Of a stretch of 64,000 bases of DNA, positions 22,048 to 30,575 are shown in pieces; position 1 is the stretch's first letter; each line of letters opens with the position of its first letter. This stretch comes from Chrysophaeum taylorii (Eukaryota > Sar > Pelagophyceae > Pelagomonadales > Pelagomonadaceae). Where the stretch lies: contig JAQMWT010000531.1 in assembly GCA_029834535.1 (NCBI GenBank), forward strand, positions 248,001 through 312,000, written 5' to 3'. The notes beneath the pieces are model-generated. The model saw only the letters and a list, made by a program, of their open reading frames with translations, ran no database searches and had not been told where the DNA came from. Made by a program: the position numbers and the translations under genes.

Positions 22048-22616
22048 CTTGAAACACCAAGGTTTCCTTGCCGCCGCGAATTTGGACTCTATCTGTGTAG
22101 CCGGTCCTTCGTGTCATCATCGGGACACGCCGTATCCCGTCGTCGTGACTGACTTAACAATCGAAAGTGCTCCCCCCCGAAGAAATTCGCGATCCACCTC
22201 AAGGGACTCGCGCGGCGACATCGTAAAAAACAACAAAAAACCTTCGTCGAACCCGAATGCTCCGTCGGACCTAGTGTGCGCCATATGCGAAGAGAGAGCT
22301 CGCCAAACACAGAAAGTGCGAGTAAAACTCTCCTCGCGTGCGGGGCATTTTAATTAACTAATTAAATAATTAATTTATTAATTAATAGAAAGCCCGATCG
22401 ATCTCAAGAGAGTCTCCAGGGTTGTGGTACTACTTACCGTAGGCGACAGGGAGACGGAAACCTGGACACGATGCGTCGTCGTAAGACTTGGGAGATCCTC
22501 TAGCTGCTGCGAGATAGGTCAGTAATTTTGAGTCGCCTCCACTGTGGCGAAGGCAGCAGAAGCAGCATTATTAGTGGCCGGCGGGCAGGGCCTTTGGTTG
22601 AAACGTGTCCAAGAGC
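22048..22616. other. Intergenic region downstream of ABCG with an AT-rich island
   Basis: No gene is supported. An AT-rich block built from TTAATTAA-type palindromes lies at about 22347-22390 and stands out sharply in this GC-rich window. It could be a 3'-end or scaffold signal. Short frames on the plus strand here have no recognisable domain. Confidence 0.5.
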
Positions 22617-22790
22617 GCTTCGAGGTCAAGGTTCGTCTGCGCCTTCACAATGGCATCGCGCGGACGCTGGTGCTACGCGCGGACGCTGGGAGCACCGGGT
22701 CACGCTGCTGCACCTCCCAAATCAGGTGCTTCTTCTGCTGCCGATGCTCCTTTCGACCCCTCTTCACGACGATCGGCGTCTCTTTGTCGA
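22617..22790 (+). repeat. Inverted-repeat copy 1 of a dispersed element
   Basis: About 170 bp here reappear, reverse-complemented and at roughly 90% identity over the best 100 bases, at about 23310-23460. Shared landmarks are CGCTTCGAGGTCAAGGTTCG at one end and CCCTCTTCACGACGATCGG at the other. Copy 1 carries an extra short duplication (GCGGACGCTGG twice). The family is unidentified. Confidence 0.75.
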
Positions 22791-22834
22791 GCCGCGTGGC
22801 GGTCCGCCGTCGCTCGCCACGAAGGCGCGAGCCA

Positions 22835-22930
22835 CATAACGCGCTGTCTTTAAAGGTCGACTGCTAAGACGGGGGTGGCGTAACAAGCATAACGCGCTGT
22901 CTTAAAATGTCGACTGCATAACGCGCTGTC
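22835..22930 (+). repeat. Three copies of CATAACGCGCTGTC
   Basis: The 14-mer occurs at 22835, 22888 and 22917. The first two are followed by a T/A tract and GTCGACTGC, giving a short irregular tandem array next to the helicase remnant. It may be the subterminal part of a transposable element. Confidence 0.7.
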
Positions 22931-22952
22931 CCACGAATCAATCAGGGTTTAG

Positions 22953-23225
22953 GCTCAGGAAGGCAATTTCCACGACCCGCGGTGGCTCTTCGAGCGCGCC
23001 ATTCTCACGCCCCGCCGAAACGATGTTGTCGATGCTGCCAACGCGCGCATGACCCCGGAGACCCTTTCCCGGAGACAAGGCGACGGAGTTCATCCTTGGG
23101 CCGACAAGGTTTGGTCGGAAGACGACGCTGCGCTCTTTTCAGTCGAGTTTCTCAACTCCCCGACAATAAACGGCATGCCGACTTTGAGCGCGAGCTTAAA
23201 GTCTTCGCAATCTCGATCGATCGCA
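22953..23225 (+). mobile_element. Helitron/Pif1-like helicase C-terminal fragment
   Basis: One frame reads FHDPRWLFERAILTPRRNDV, then DDAALFSVEFLNSP and INGMPTLSASLK about 50 residues on. This spacing matches the conserved C-terminal block of Pif1-family helicases carried by Helitrons (ERAIL...N..V...N, then EFLNSL..SGLP.H.L.LK). The frame begins after a stop at 22950 and lacks the helicase ATPase motifs, so this is a remnant, not a working gene. The same frame stays open to 23450 through repeat copy 2. A decayed host PIF1 gene is the alternative. Confidence 0.6.
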
Positions 23226-23309
23226 CGGCCACTGCAACGATCGTGTCTCGTCTCGCCGAGGCTCCTCCAACTCGCCTATTGGGTGAACGGCGAGAAAAAG
23301 GGCGAGCAG

Positions 23310-23460
23310 TTCGACGGAGAGTTGCCGATCGTCGTGAAGAGGGGTCGAAAGAAGACTCGGCCGCAGAAGACGCACCTGATTCGGGAGGTGCAGCAGCGTG
23401 ACCCGGTGCTCCCATTGTCCACGCGATGCCATCGCGCAGACGAACCTTGACCTCGAAGCG
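23310..23460 (-). repeat. Inverted-repeat copy 2 of a dispersed element
   Basis: This is the reverse-complement partner of 22617-22790. Together they flank the CATAACGCGCTGTC array and the helicase remnant, so the three may be parts of one broken DNA transposon or nested insertions. Confidence 0.75.
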
Positions 23461-23652
23461 GTACCAACCCCGTATTATACAGTTTCAACCAACCAACCAA
23501 AGACCCTGCCTCGCCGGGCACACATTAATCAGCCGAAAAGGAGCGTTGGTTATCAACCAAAGGATTTCTCCGTCGTAGTACACCATGGTAAGCAGAAAGA
23601 AAATCTCCGGCGGCTCCTCTAAAATAATGCGCGGCGCCAGATTTTTTCTTTT

Positions 23653-25122
23653 TCAGGTGATGTGGAATATGCGTAGGAGTTCCTTCTTGAGATCGTTGGA
23701 ATCGGGGTGGTCCGCATTGATTTCGCACGACTTTGAGACGAGCGTGCAGGCGTCCTTCAAATTGCCGAGCTTGCGCGCGACGAGAGCACCGTTGAAGAAG
23801 GGCTGGAACAAGGAGGAGTCGGCGGCGTGGTTCTGGGCTGACGCGAAGCACGCGAGTGCCGATGCCGCGTCGTGGTCTCTGATTGCCAGAACCCCGAGGT
23901 TGGTCAAGCTTTCGGCGTGGGTGTTGTCCAGGGAGAGTGCGATGTTGAAGGCCTGGGAGGCGAAGTCCTTGTCGCCGAGGCCGATTGCCACGTGTCCGAT
24001 ATTGTACCAGACGTCGGGGTTGTCGTCGGCGAGTTGGAGCGCTCGCGTCAAGCAGCCGAGGGCCATGTCGAACTGTGACGAGTAGAAGCAGCACAAGCCG
24101 ACGTCTGTCCATATTTCGGGTCCGGCGACGCCCATCTGGAGGAGTCGTCGATAGAATCTCAATCCGATCTCGGGGTAGCCCGCATAAAAGTTACTCGCGG
24201 CGAGGCACGCCAAACCCTCAACGTGGGAGGCGTCGAGCTCGACAACCTTTTTGTAGGTGCCGACGCTGAGTTCGACGGACCGTACGAGCTCGTGGACTCT
24301 AGCGACCCACATAGTGAGGCGGACGTTGTCGGGGGACTCCGCGAGGGCCGCGTGTAAGACCGCAAGCGCCGCCGTGGGTTGGTCGAGTCTCAAATAGACC
24401 TTGGCGAGCTCCAAAACAGCGGGAACCATTCGCTGCTCTCGAATCGACGCCGACAGCGCGTTCTCGGCGTCGCGGTACAAACCAAGCTGGTAGTAGCACC
24501 GGCCCTGGCGATACTTCCACCACCAGCTCGTCCTCGTTTCCTCGAGCAGCGCCGCGGTGCACAGATCTAGTGCGGCCGTCGGGTTTCTTTCGTGCCGGAG
24601 CAAATAATCGCACCCGACTTTGGCCGCGGCTTGATTTTTGGCCATTGTCGTCGCGTCGACCCGTCCTCTGTTGAACAATCCGTCGAGCGCTTGCGACGCG
24701 CCCGAGGCCGTACCCAACCGCAGCTCGCGGCCCAGAGAGGTGATTGGGCGCGCCGTCGACGTCGGTCGCGCGAGCGCCGCCGCGACGTCCGCCTTGGCCG
24801 TGATAGGGCGGCTCGCCGTGCCGGGTCTCAAATAGCCCGACACCGGCCGGTCGACACCCCCGGCAGACGAGGTGGTAGGCCTCGTCGACGTCCCGGGTCG
24901 CGGCTTGGTACTGACAGCGTTCTCGTCGAGCATCAGATCCGCGACACCCTCTTCCTCGAGCTCCGTGTCGTCCTCCACGTTCTGGCCGGTCCGAGCGCGA
25001 CATTGCAGAAGTAACGCCGCTTGATCGCCCGGCTGCTGCTTCAGCAGGCCTTCGCACAACGACGCGCATCTCTCGTAGTCCCGCCGCTTGAAGTGGCTGA
25101 GCGCCAACCAGAAAGGGTCCAT
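23653..25122 (-). CDS. BBS8: BBS8 / TTC8, TPR subunit of the BBSome
   Basis: The 489-residue single-exon gene has the BBS8 layout. An N-terminal TPR (MDPFWLALSHFKRRDYERC) is followed by the diagnostic RPGTS/RPxT linker (residues about 75-140, with repeated RPGTSTRPTT-type motifs and LRLGTASG), then about ten TPRs from residue 165 to the end. Human TTC8 is slightly longer. BBS8 scaffolds the BBSome, the coat that moves membrane proteins in cilia, so the organism should have, or recently had, a flagellum. Its ATG lies about 195 bp from the antenna-protein ATG on the other strand. Confidence 0.93.
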   Translation of the reverse strand: MDPFWLALSHFKRRDYERCASLCEGLLKQQPGDQAALLLQCRARTGQNVEDDTELEEEGVADLMLDENAVSTKPRPGTSTRPTTSSAGGVDRPVSGYLRPGTASRPITAKADVAAALARPTSTARPITSLGRELRLGTASGASQALDGLFNRGRVDATTMAKNQAAAKVGCDYLLRHERNPTAALDLCTAALLEETRTSWWWKYRQGRCYYQLGLYRDAENALSASIREQRMVPAVLELAKVYLRLDQPTAALAVLHAALAESPDNVRLTMWVARVHELVRSVELSVGTYKKVVELDASHVEGLACLAASNFYAGYPEIGLRFYRRLLQMGVAGPEIWTDVGLCCFYSSQFDMALGCLTRALQLADDNPDVWYNIGHVAIGLGDKDFASQAFNIALSLDNTHAESLTNLGVLAIRDHDAASALACFASAQNHAADSSLFQPFFNGALVARKLGNLKDACTLVSKSCEINADHPDSNDLKKELLRIFHIT

Positions 25123-25317
25123 CGTGGCGTTATTGTGTGGTCGGTCCGTTCAAACGGCCGGCCGGCCTGCGGGGGGTTGAAATTTTTGAACGCTGCGATC
25201 TTCCGAAGAATTGAAAGAAGCACACACACGAGAGTCGATCCATTCGCAAGAACAAGTTCAACGAAGACCCCACCGTGAGTCGCGTCACCCTGTATGTAGA
25301 CCATCACACGAACGCAG

Positions 25318-25929
25318 ATGTTCTCCAAGCTTGTCGTCGCCCTCTCCCTCAGCTCGGCTGCCGCCTTCGCACCAATTCCCGCCCACGCGGCCCCGAAGAC
25401 CGTTGTCCAGGCCTTCGAGACCGAGCTCGGCGTCCAGGCTCCGCTCGGGTTCTTCGACCCTCTCGGCCTCCTCGCCGATGCCGACCAGGAGCGTTTCGAT
25501 CGCCTCCGCTACGTCGAGATCAAGCACGGCCGCATCTCGATGCTTGCCGTCCTCGGCCAGATCGTCACCAAGGCGGGGATCTTCCTTCCGGGCAACATTG
25601 ACTACTCGGGCACCAAGTTCTCCGACGTCCCGACGGGCTTTGGCGCCTTCTCCGCGATCCAACCGGCTGGCATCGCCCAGATCGTCGCCTTCGTCGGCTT
25701 CCTCGAGCTCTTCGTGATGAAGGACTCCGCCAACGGCGCCGCCCCCGGCGAGTTCCCTGGCGACTTCCGCAACGGGGCCCTCGACTTTGGCTGGGATTCG
25801 TTCTCGGAGGAAACGAAGCTTTTCAAGCGCGGGGTCGAGCTCAACAACGGTCGCGCCGCCATGATGGGCATTCTCGCGCTCATGGTCCACGAGGAGCTCG
25901 GCGTTTCCCTCTGGCCGGGCGGCATCTAA
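25318..25929 (+). CDS. Fucoxanthin-chlorophyll a/c-binding light-harvesting protein
   Basis: The 203-residue precursor opens with a signal peptide and transit peptide meeting at AAFAPIP, the ASAFAP-type cleavage motif of plastids with four membranes in stramenopiles. Helix 1 has the chlorophyll-binding EIKHGRISMLA and helix 3 has ELNNGRAAMMGI; a middle hydrophobic helix (IVAFVGFLELFV) lies between. It binds chlorophyll a/c and fucoxanthin-like carotenoid in the thylakoid antenna. No intron is seen. Codon use is strongly C/G ending, as expected for high expression. I cannot assign an LHC subfamily. Confidence 0.95.
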   Translation: MFSKLVVALSLSSAAAFAPIPAHAAPKTVVQAFETELGVQAPLGFFDPLGLLADADQERFDRLRYVEIKHGRISMLAVLGQIVTKAGIFLPGNIDYSGTKFSDVPTGFGAFSAIQPAGIAQIVAFVGFLELFVMKDSANGAAPGEFPGDFRNGALDFGWDSFSEETKLFKRGVELNNGRAAMMGILALMVHEELGVSLWPGGI

Positions 25930-25935
25930 GTGCGT

Positions 25936-25975
25936 GCTACCGACCGACCGACCGACCGACCGACCGACCGACGAC
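25936..25975 (+). repeat. CGAC tetranucleotide repeat just after the antenna gene
   Basis: About eight CGAC units begin a few bases past the stop codon, so they lie in the 3' untranslated region. The stretch from here to 26388 holds no gene; ATT and GGAAG short runs are the only other structure. Confidence 0.85.
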
Positions 25976-26388
25976 CAGGGGAGGTATGCGCGACTTGGCT
26001 CACGCTGCGACCTTCTCTATCTACCCACCCGACTCCGCGTACGCGTGTGTTTTTCCTGGCGCGCGCGCGTCTCGCGCGAGGGACCCATATCGCGGCACAT
26101 GATTCATGTGCCTGAACCCGATGCTTGTCGTGAATATCCCATGAGAAGAAGAGGAGCACGCGTGCGTGCCTCGGACGGAAGGGAGGAAGGAAGGAGAGAG
26201 AGGAGAGAGCCTTTTATTTTATTTTATTTTCTCATGCACAGCCCCTTGTTTTATCTTATTATTATTATTATCGAATTTGGTGGGTGGTAATAAACGAATT
26301 GAACAGGAGGGTGCTCCTACCCTCGAAACAAACAAACAATCCGTCTCCACAACAACAAATGGCCAACCGCCCGCCCAGCGACGTGCCG

Positions 26389-27351
26389 TCACAAACCAGG
26401 CGGCCTTTGCGGCGGCGGCGGCGGCGGCGGGAGGAGGGGCGTAGAGGATGATGGTCTCGCATCGACAGGGGCACGGCGCGGGCGGTCGTCGTCGGGATGG
26501 TTGGCCACCGCGGCCTTTTTGGCAACAGGAGGCGGCAAGTCCCGCGGGGGGACGACGACCTGCGTGTGCGTCGCGGGGGTTTGGTAGACGCGGACATAAT
26601 CGATCTCGAAGGTGGTGGGGAAGGCGGAGGGGTCAATCCCCATCGTGCCCCCCCAGTTGCCGCCGACGGCGACGTTGAGGATAAGGTGAAATCGCTGGTC
26701 GAAGGGCCACTCGGTCGCGCCGCCGCCGCCAGGCCTCGAAAACTCGAAGAAGGCGTTCCCATCCACAAAGCAGCGGATGGTGTCTGGGTTCCACTCGACC
26801 GAATAGACGTGGAAATCGTCGTGGGCCGTCGGGACGCGGGTAGTCGCCTGGATTTGGGTCTTTATTCGGTGGTTATAGGCAGCCGTGTGGACGGTCGCGT
26901 GAACGACCCCCGGCTCGAAACCAACGTTTTCCATCACATCGATCTCGCCGCTCTCCGGCCACGCGCCGTAGCGTTGGTCTGTCGGCATCAACCAGATCGC
27001 CGGCCAGACGCCGGGTCTTCCCGCGGGAAGTTTGGCGCGGACGTCGACGCGCGCGTACTTCCACGAGGCGCGTCCCTTGGTCAAGAGACGCGCTGATGTG
27101 TAGGGCTCGGTGAGCCAATCTTCCCGTCGCGCCGTCAGGACGAGCTTGCCGTCGCGCACGACGCTGTTGGCTGCGCGCCCGGCCATGTACCACTGCAACT
27201 CGTTGTGCCGCCGATCGTGCGTCCAGTTGTTCGCTTCCACCTGGTAGCCCCATTTGGAGGGGTCGGGGAGCCCCTCCTCCTGGAACTCGTCGCTCCACAC
27301 CAACTTGTACCCCGACTCCTCAAGGGACGCCTGACTACAGGCGTTCATCAT
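26389..27351 (-). CDS. GH16 family beta-glucanase (laminarinase-like)
   Basis: The 320-residue protein contains the GH16 catalytic motif ESGEIDVMENVG (about residues 137-148), with the nucleophile and acid/base Glu separated as in E-I-D-x-x-E. Flanking family strands include YKLVWSDEF at the start, VWPAIWLMP, WPFDQRFHLILNVAVGGNWGG and FEIDYVRVYQ at the end. It should cleave beta-1,3 or mixed-linkage glucans, fitting turnover of laminarin-type reserve or wall glucan. No signal peptide follows the first ATG, so the enzyme looks cytosolic unless an upstream exon is missed. A Pro-rich, Ala-poor tail of about 50 residues ends the protein. Confidence 0.9.
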   Translation of the reverse strand: MMNACSQASLEESGYKLVWSDEFQEEGLPDPSKWGYQVEANNWTHDRRHNELQWYMAGRAANSVVRDGKLVLTARREDWLTEPYTSARLLTKGRASWKYARVDVRAKLPAGRPGVWPAIWLMPTDQRYGAWPESGEIDVMENVGFEPGVVHATVHTAAYNHRIKTQIQATTRVPTAHDDFHVYSVEWNPDTIRCFVDGNAFFEFSRPGGGGATEWPFDQRFHLILNVAVGGNWGGTMGIDPSAFPTTFEIDYVRVYQTPATHTQVVVPPRDLPPPVAKKAAVANHPDDDRPRRAPVDARPSSSTPLLPPPPPPPQRPPGL

Positions 27352-27585
27352 TCTTTCGGACGCTGCTGGTTAGGGTCGGCTAATAGTATGACGGATAGAT
27401 GTTAGATGTGCCGGCGTGCGAGTACGCTCTCGGTCTTACTCGGCTCCTCCTCGAACCAAAGGAGCAAGAAGAAGAAGAAGAAGAAGAGGCACTGATTTCT
27501 TCTTCTTAAAGAAGAAGAAGAAGAAGCAACATCATCAACATCGTGGGAAGAAAGAAAGAAAGAGAGAAAGATGATGGTCGTCCGT

Positions 27586-28582
27586 CTAGTTGCCGACGTG
27601 CCACGCGCGAATGAGGCCTGGAGAAGAAGAATAAAAAAACAAGGCACGAATCCTCCTCCTCACCGTCGGTGTAGCCCGAGTAGAGGACGGCGCCGTCGGA
27701 TGACCAGCAGATGCAGGTGCAGTAGGGGACCTGGGCGTTCTTGCCCATCTGCGGGAAGTCGGGGCGCAGCTCGTCGACGACGACCTTGGACTCGAGGTCC
27801 CAGATTTTGATACACTGGGTGGTCGCGGCGCAGAGCCAGTAGCGGTTGGGCGAGAAGACGAGGGAGTGGATAATGTCGCCGGCGTCGAGGCTGTAGAGCC
27901 TCTTGCCTTCGTTGAGGTCCCAGAGATTGGCGGTGCCATCCTTGCCGCCCGAAGCGCATAGCGAGCCGTCGGGCGAGACGGTGACCGTGTTGAGGTAGCC
28001 CGTGTGACCGTGGAGATTGGTGCGGAGCTTGCAGTTGGTGAGGGACCAGACCTTGACGAGCTTGTCCCAGCCGCAGGAGACGATCACGGGGGCCTGCACG
28101 CTCGGCGAGAAGCGCACGCACGAAACCCACTCGGTGTGGCCCTCGTCGGAGATGGTGTACTTGCACTCGCCCAGCGTGTTCCAGAGCTTGACCGTGTTGT
28201 CGCGGGAGGCGGAGATAATTTGGCGGTTATCGGTCGAGAAGGCGACCGACAGCACGTCCTTCGAGTGGCCGACGAAGCGTCGAGTCGTCTTCCCCGTCGC
28301 GAGTTCCCAGAGTCGCAGAGACCCGTCCCACGAACCCGACAGTGCAAACTGTCCGTCCGAGGAGATCACCACGTCCGACACGAAGTGCGAGTGGCCCTTG
28401 AGCGCGCGCCGGGGGTACCCGTACTCGCTCTCGTCGCCGCCCCCCGCCAATGCCCAGATCAGGACGGTCTTGTCGCGCGACGACGATACGATCATCGAGG
28501 GGTCCTCGGCCGTCGTCGCAATCGACGTCACCCACCCCGTGTGGCCCTTGAGCGTCCCCCGTAGTGTCAAGGCCTCGGTCAT
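27586..28582 (-). CDS. RACK1: RACK1, 40S-associated seven-WD40 scaffold (2 exons)
   Basis: Exons 28582-27664 and 27617-27586 encode 316 residues, matching the usual 313-317. Seven WD40 blades run through the whole chain, with [61 protein letters not shown] and [10 protein letters not shown]. The 46-nt intron (GTGAGG to CTCCAG) joins GYTDG to LIRAWHVGN, the expected C-terminus; unspliced, the frame runs into low-complexity sequence. RACK1 sits on the small ribosomal subunit and anchors signalling kinases. It shares a 137-bp bidirectional promoter with the gene at 28720. Confidence 0.96.
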
Positions 28583-28719
28583 CTCTTTTTCCTTCGGCGA
28601 CTCTGCTGATTTCTGCTGATTTCTTGCTGAACTCTGCTGACCTCTCTGCTTCGCCGAACCACCACAGGTCTAGATTAGTATTACCTGCCGTTGAAAGAAG
28701 AAGTCCGTTGTCGTTGCAC
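28583..28719. promoter_or_regulatory. Bidirectional promoter with four TGCTGA repeats
   Basis: Between the outward-facing RACK1 and 28720 genes, (C/T)TGCTGA occurs four times at 28603, 28613, 28624 and 28634, spaced about 10 bp or one helical turn apart. Such phasing suits a transcription-factor cluster, but this is inferred from pattern alone. Confidence 0.5.
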
Positions 28720-29382
28720 ATGTTCCTCATCCTCTTGCAGTTGGTGACGACCTCGGTCTCCTTTGTGCAGCAGCAGCAGCAGATCGCCGCCTATATAGGG
28801 CCAAACCGGCTCATAGTGCGCAGACAATCTTCTTCTTCTTCCTCCTCCTCCTCCTCCTCCTCCTCTGAGGGGGAGAGTCCCGAGGAGTTGTTCGCGCGCG
28901 CCGATGCCCTGCGACGCGAAGCCGCCGAGGCAGCCGAGGAGTTGCTGCAGTTGCGCGCCTTGCAGGCCTCCTCCTCGTCGTCGGAGGAGAAGGCTGGCCG
29001 GCGGAACACGAGCAAGGCCTGTTGGATCGAGCGGAACATCGAAATCCAGAACAAGACCGTGAGGCTCCGGTACAACGAGAGCGAGTGGGCGGATTTCGAG
29101 TCGGAACTCGCCGTCATCATCGAGCAGGTCCGCGAACGAGAGGCCTTCCGACGCCGGGTCCTCGGGCCCTTCTTCGACCTCGTCGTTTCCGCCGAGGACA
29201 CTGTCCACTCCGCCTGGTTCAAGCACCGCCAGGTCCTCCGGACGATGGAGCCGTGGCCCGGGCTCCTCACGCGCCGCGACTTTTCCCTGACGCCCGCTGG
29301 GGTCGCGCTCACGGTGCTCCTCGTCTTGGGCCTCGGCCTCTACGCCGCGGAGGTTGTGTTTTATTATTACCTCCGACGATGA
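28720..29382 (+). CDS. Membrane-anchored protein with N-terminal leader, unknown
   Basis: The 220-residue frame begins MFLILLQLVTTSVSFVQQ, a signal-like leader; upstream in-frame codons lie in the RACK1 promoter and were excluded. A run of about 13 Ser is followed by an Ala/Glu-rich helix (residues about 55-90), a central domain (IERNIEIQNKTVRLRY, then FESELAVIIEQVRERE), and one hydrophobic span at the C-terminus (VALTVLLVLGLGLYAAEVVFYYY). The leader could be plastid-directing, with VSFV at the junction. No known family was recognised. Confidence 0.65.
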   Translation: MFLILLQLVTTSVSFVQQQQQIAAYIGPNRLIVRRQSSSSSSSSSSSSSEGESPEELFARADALRREAAEAAEELLQLRALQASSSSSEEKAGRRNTSKACWIERNIEIQNKTVRLRYNESEWADFESELAVIIEQVREREAFRRRVLGPFFDLVVSAEDTVHSAWFKHRQVLRTMEPWPGLLTRRDFSLTPAGVALTVLLVLGLGLYAAEVVFYYYLRR

Positions 29383-29450
29383 TGATTGATGATGAATGAG
29401 ATTGTGTCGACAAAAACAAAACAACGGACCTAGTATAGAAAGAAATAATA

Positions 29451-30527
29451 ATGTGGCAGGCGTGGGTGGTGGTGATGGAACGGTGGGGTCGGAGCCTGTT
29501 GCAGTGTCCGATGATGATGGAGCAGGACGAGCGGACGTTGTGTCTGCCGCGGATCGTGAAGAGCGCGTTGAGTCCCGAGGAGGTGGCGGCCCTCCTCGCC
29601 AGCACGACCACCGAAAAGGCGTGGTCTCGGGATGAGGGAGGGCGCCTCGAGAGCGTGGACGTGGCCGACACGGTGTGGGTGGAGCGCGTCGCGAACGCGT
29701 CGTTCTCGTCGATGCGGTGCGGGCGGCGCGTCCAAGATCGAGAGGTGACGCGCGCGGTCGTCGCGAGGTATCGGGAGGGCGAGGACCTGGACCAACACGT
29801 CGACGAGTCGCTGTTCGAGGTGGTGGTTCCGCTCGGACGGTCGCGAGTCGTCGGCGTCCGGTTTCCCGAGTACGTCGACGCGCTGCCGCCGCGGCTGGCC
29901 GCGCAGTGCCGCGGCGAGGAGCCGCCGACGCTGCCGTTCTTGCGCGAGCTGCCGCCGCCGCCTTCGTTCTCCGGCGAATCGTTCGGCGCCTCGATGCCGC
30001 TCTTTCCGTACGCAAAAATGTGTCCGCCGACCTGTCTCTCCGAGACCTGCGACGACCACCTGGTGCGCGGCGAGGCCCTCGCGCGCCTCGAAGGAGCGTT
30101 TGGCTGCGACTGCACGTTGTGCAAGGAGACGAACGCGTCGCGATTTCGAGAAAACGAAGACTTTGAGTTTGAGGGCGGGGGGACGATCTTCTCCTCGCTC
30201 CGGGACGTCACCTTTTTTCCCGAGGTCGGCGACGCCCTCGTCCACGGGGCGAGGCTCAAGCACGGCGCCGACCGGGTTACGTCGGGCGTTCGCCGCGTCC
30301 TCGTCTTGTCCCTCGATGACGGGCTCTGTCTCGATGGGAGAGAGCACTTCAACGTCGCCTTCACCTCGATTATCGTGATACTCCTGGTCCCCACGCTCCT
30401 CTGCTTTTGGCTCTTCGCCGACTTTGACGACTTTGACGACGACTCCTCCGACGACGCGGGCCGAACGAGGCGTCGCCAAAGTCGTCGTCGTCATAGTAAG
30501 GGGGAAAAAACGCTGCGCGCGACCTAA
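29451..30527 (+). CDS. Membrane-anchored 2OG-Fe(II) oxygenase, prolyl 4-hydroxylase-like
   Basis: The 358-residue protein carries HxD in EDLDQHVDES (about residue 115) and a distal iron/cosubstrate motif in LVHGARLKHGADRVTSGVRRVLVLSL (His about 269, the basic residue 8-9 further), the P4Hc fold pattern. A Cys-rich insert (CPPTCLSETCDD...CDCTLC, about 195-230) lies between the two halves. One hydrophobic span (SIIVILLVPTLLCFWLF, about 304-320) and a charged tail follow, so it is probably tail-anchored in the ER or Golgi. The first ATG is used; another at residue 23 (MEQDERT) is possible. The protein substrate is unknown. Confidence 0.75.
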   Translation: MWQAWVVVMERWGRSLLQCPMMMEQDERTLCLPRIVKSALSPEEVAALLASTTTEKAWSRDEGGRLESVDVADTVWVERVANASFSSMRCGRRVQDREVTRAVVARYREGEDLDQHVDESLFEVVVPLGRSRVVGVRFPEYVDALPPRLAAQCRGEEPPTLPFLRELPPPPSFSGESFGASMPLFPYAKMCPPTCLSETCDDHLVRGEALARLEGAFGCDCTLCKETNASRFRENEDFEFEGGGTIFSSLRDVTFFPEVGDALVHGARLKHGADRVTSGVRRVLVLSLDDGLCLDGREHFNVAFTSIIVILLVPTLLCFWLFADFDDFDDDSSDDAGRTRRRQSRRRHSKGEKTLRAT

Positions 30528-30575
30528 AAAACAACGTAAAGGAGACACCACCACCACCACCACCACCGTCGGGAA

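Noticed and set aside
22049-22357. A 102-residue frame with LVCAICEE suggesting a RING finger
   Set aside because: Only one Cys pair is present, there is no His/Cys continuation, and it starts inside the last ABCG exon in another frame.
26389-27351. Bacterial origin of the GH16 gene by recent transfer
   Set aside because: Base composition and codon use match the neighbours. GH16 enzymes are widespread in stramenopiles, so no transfer signal is visible.
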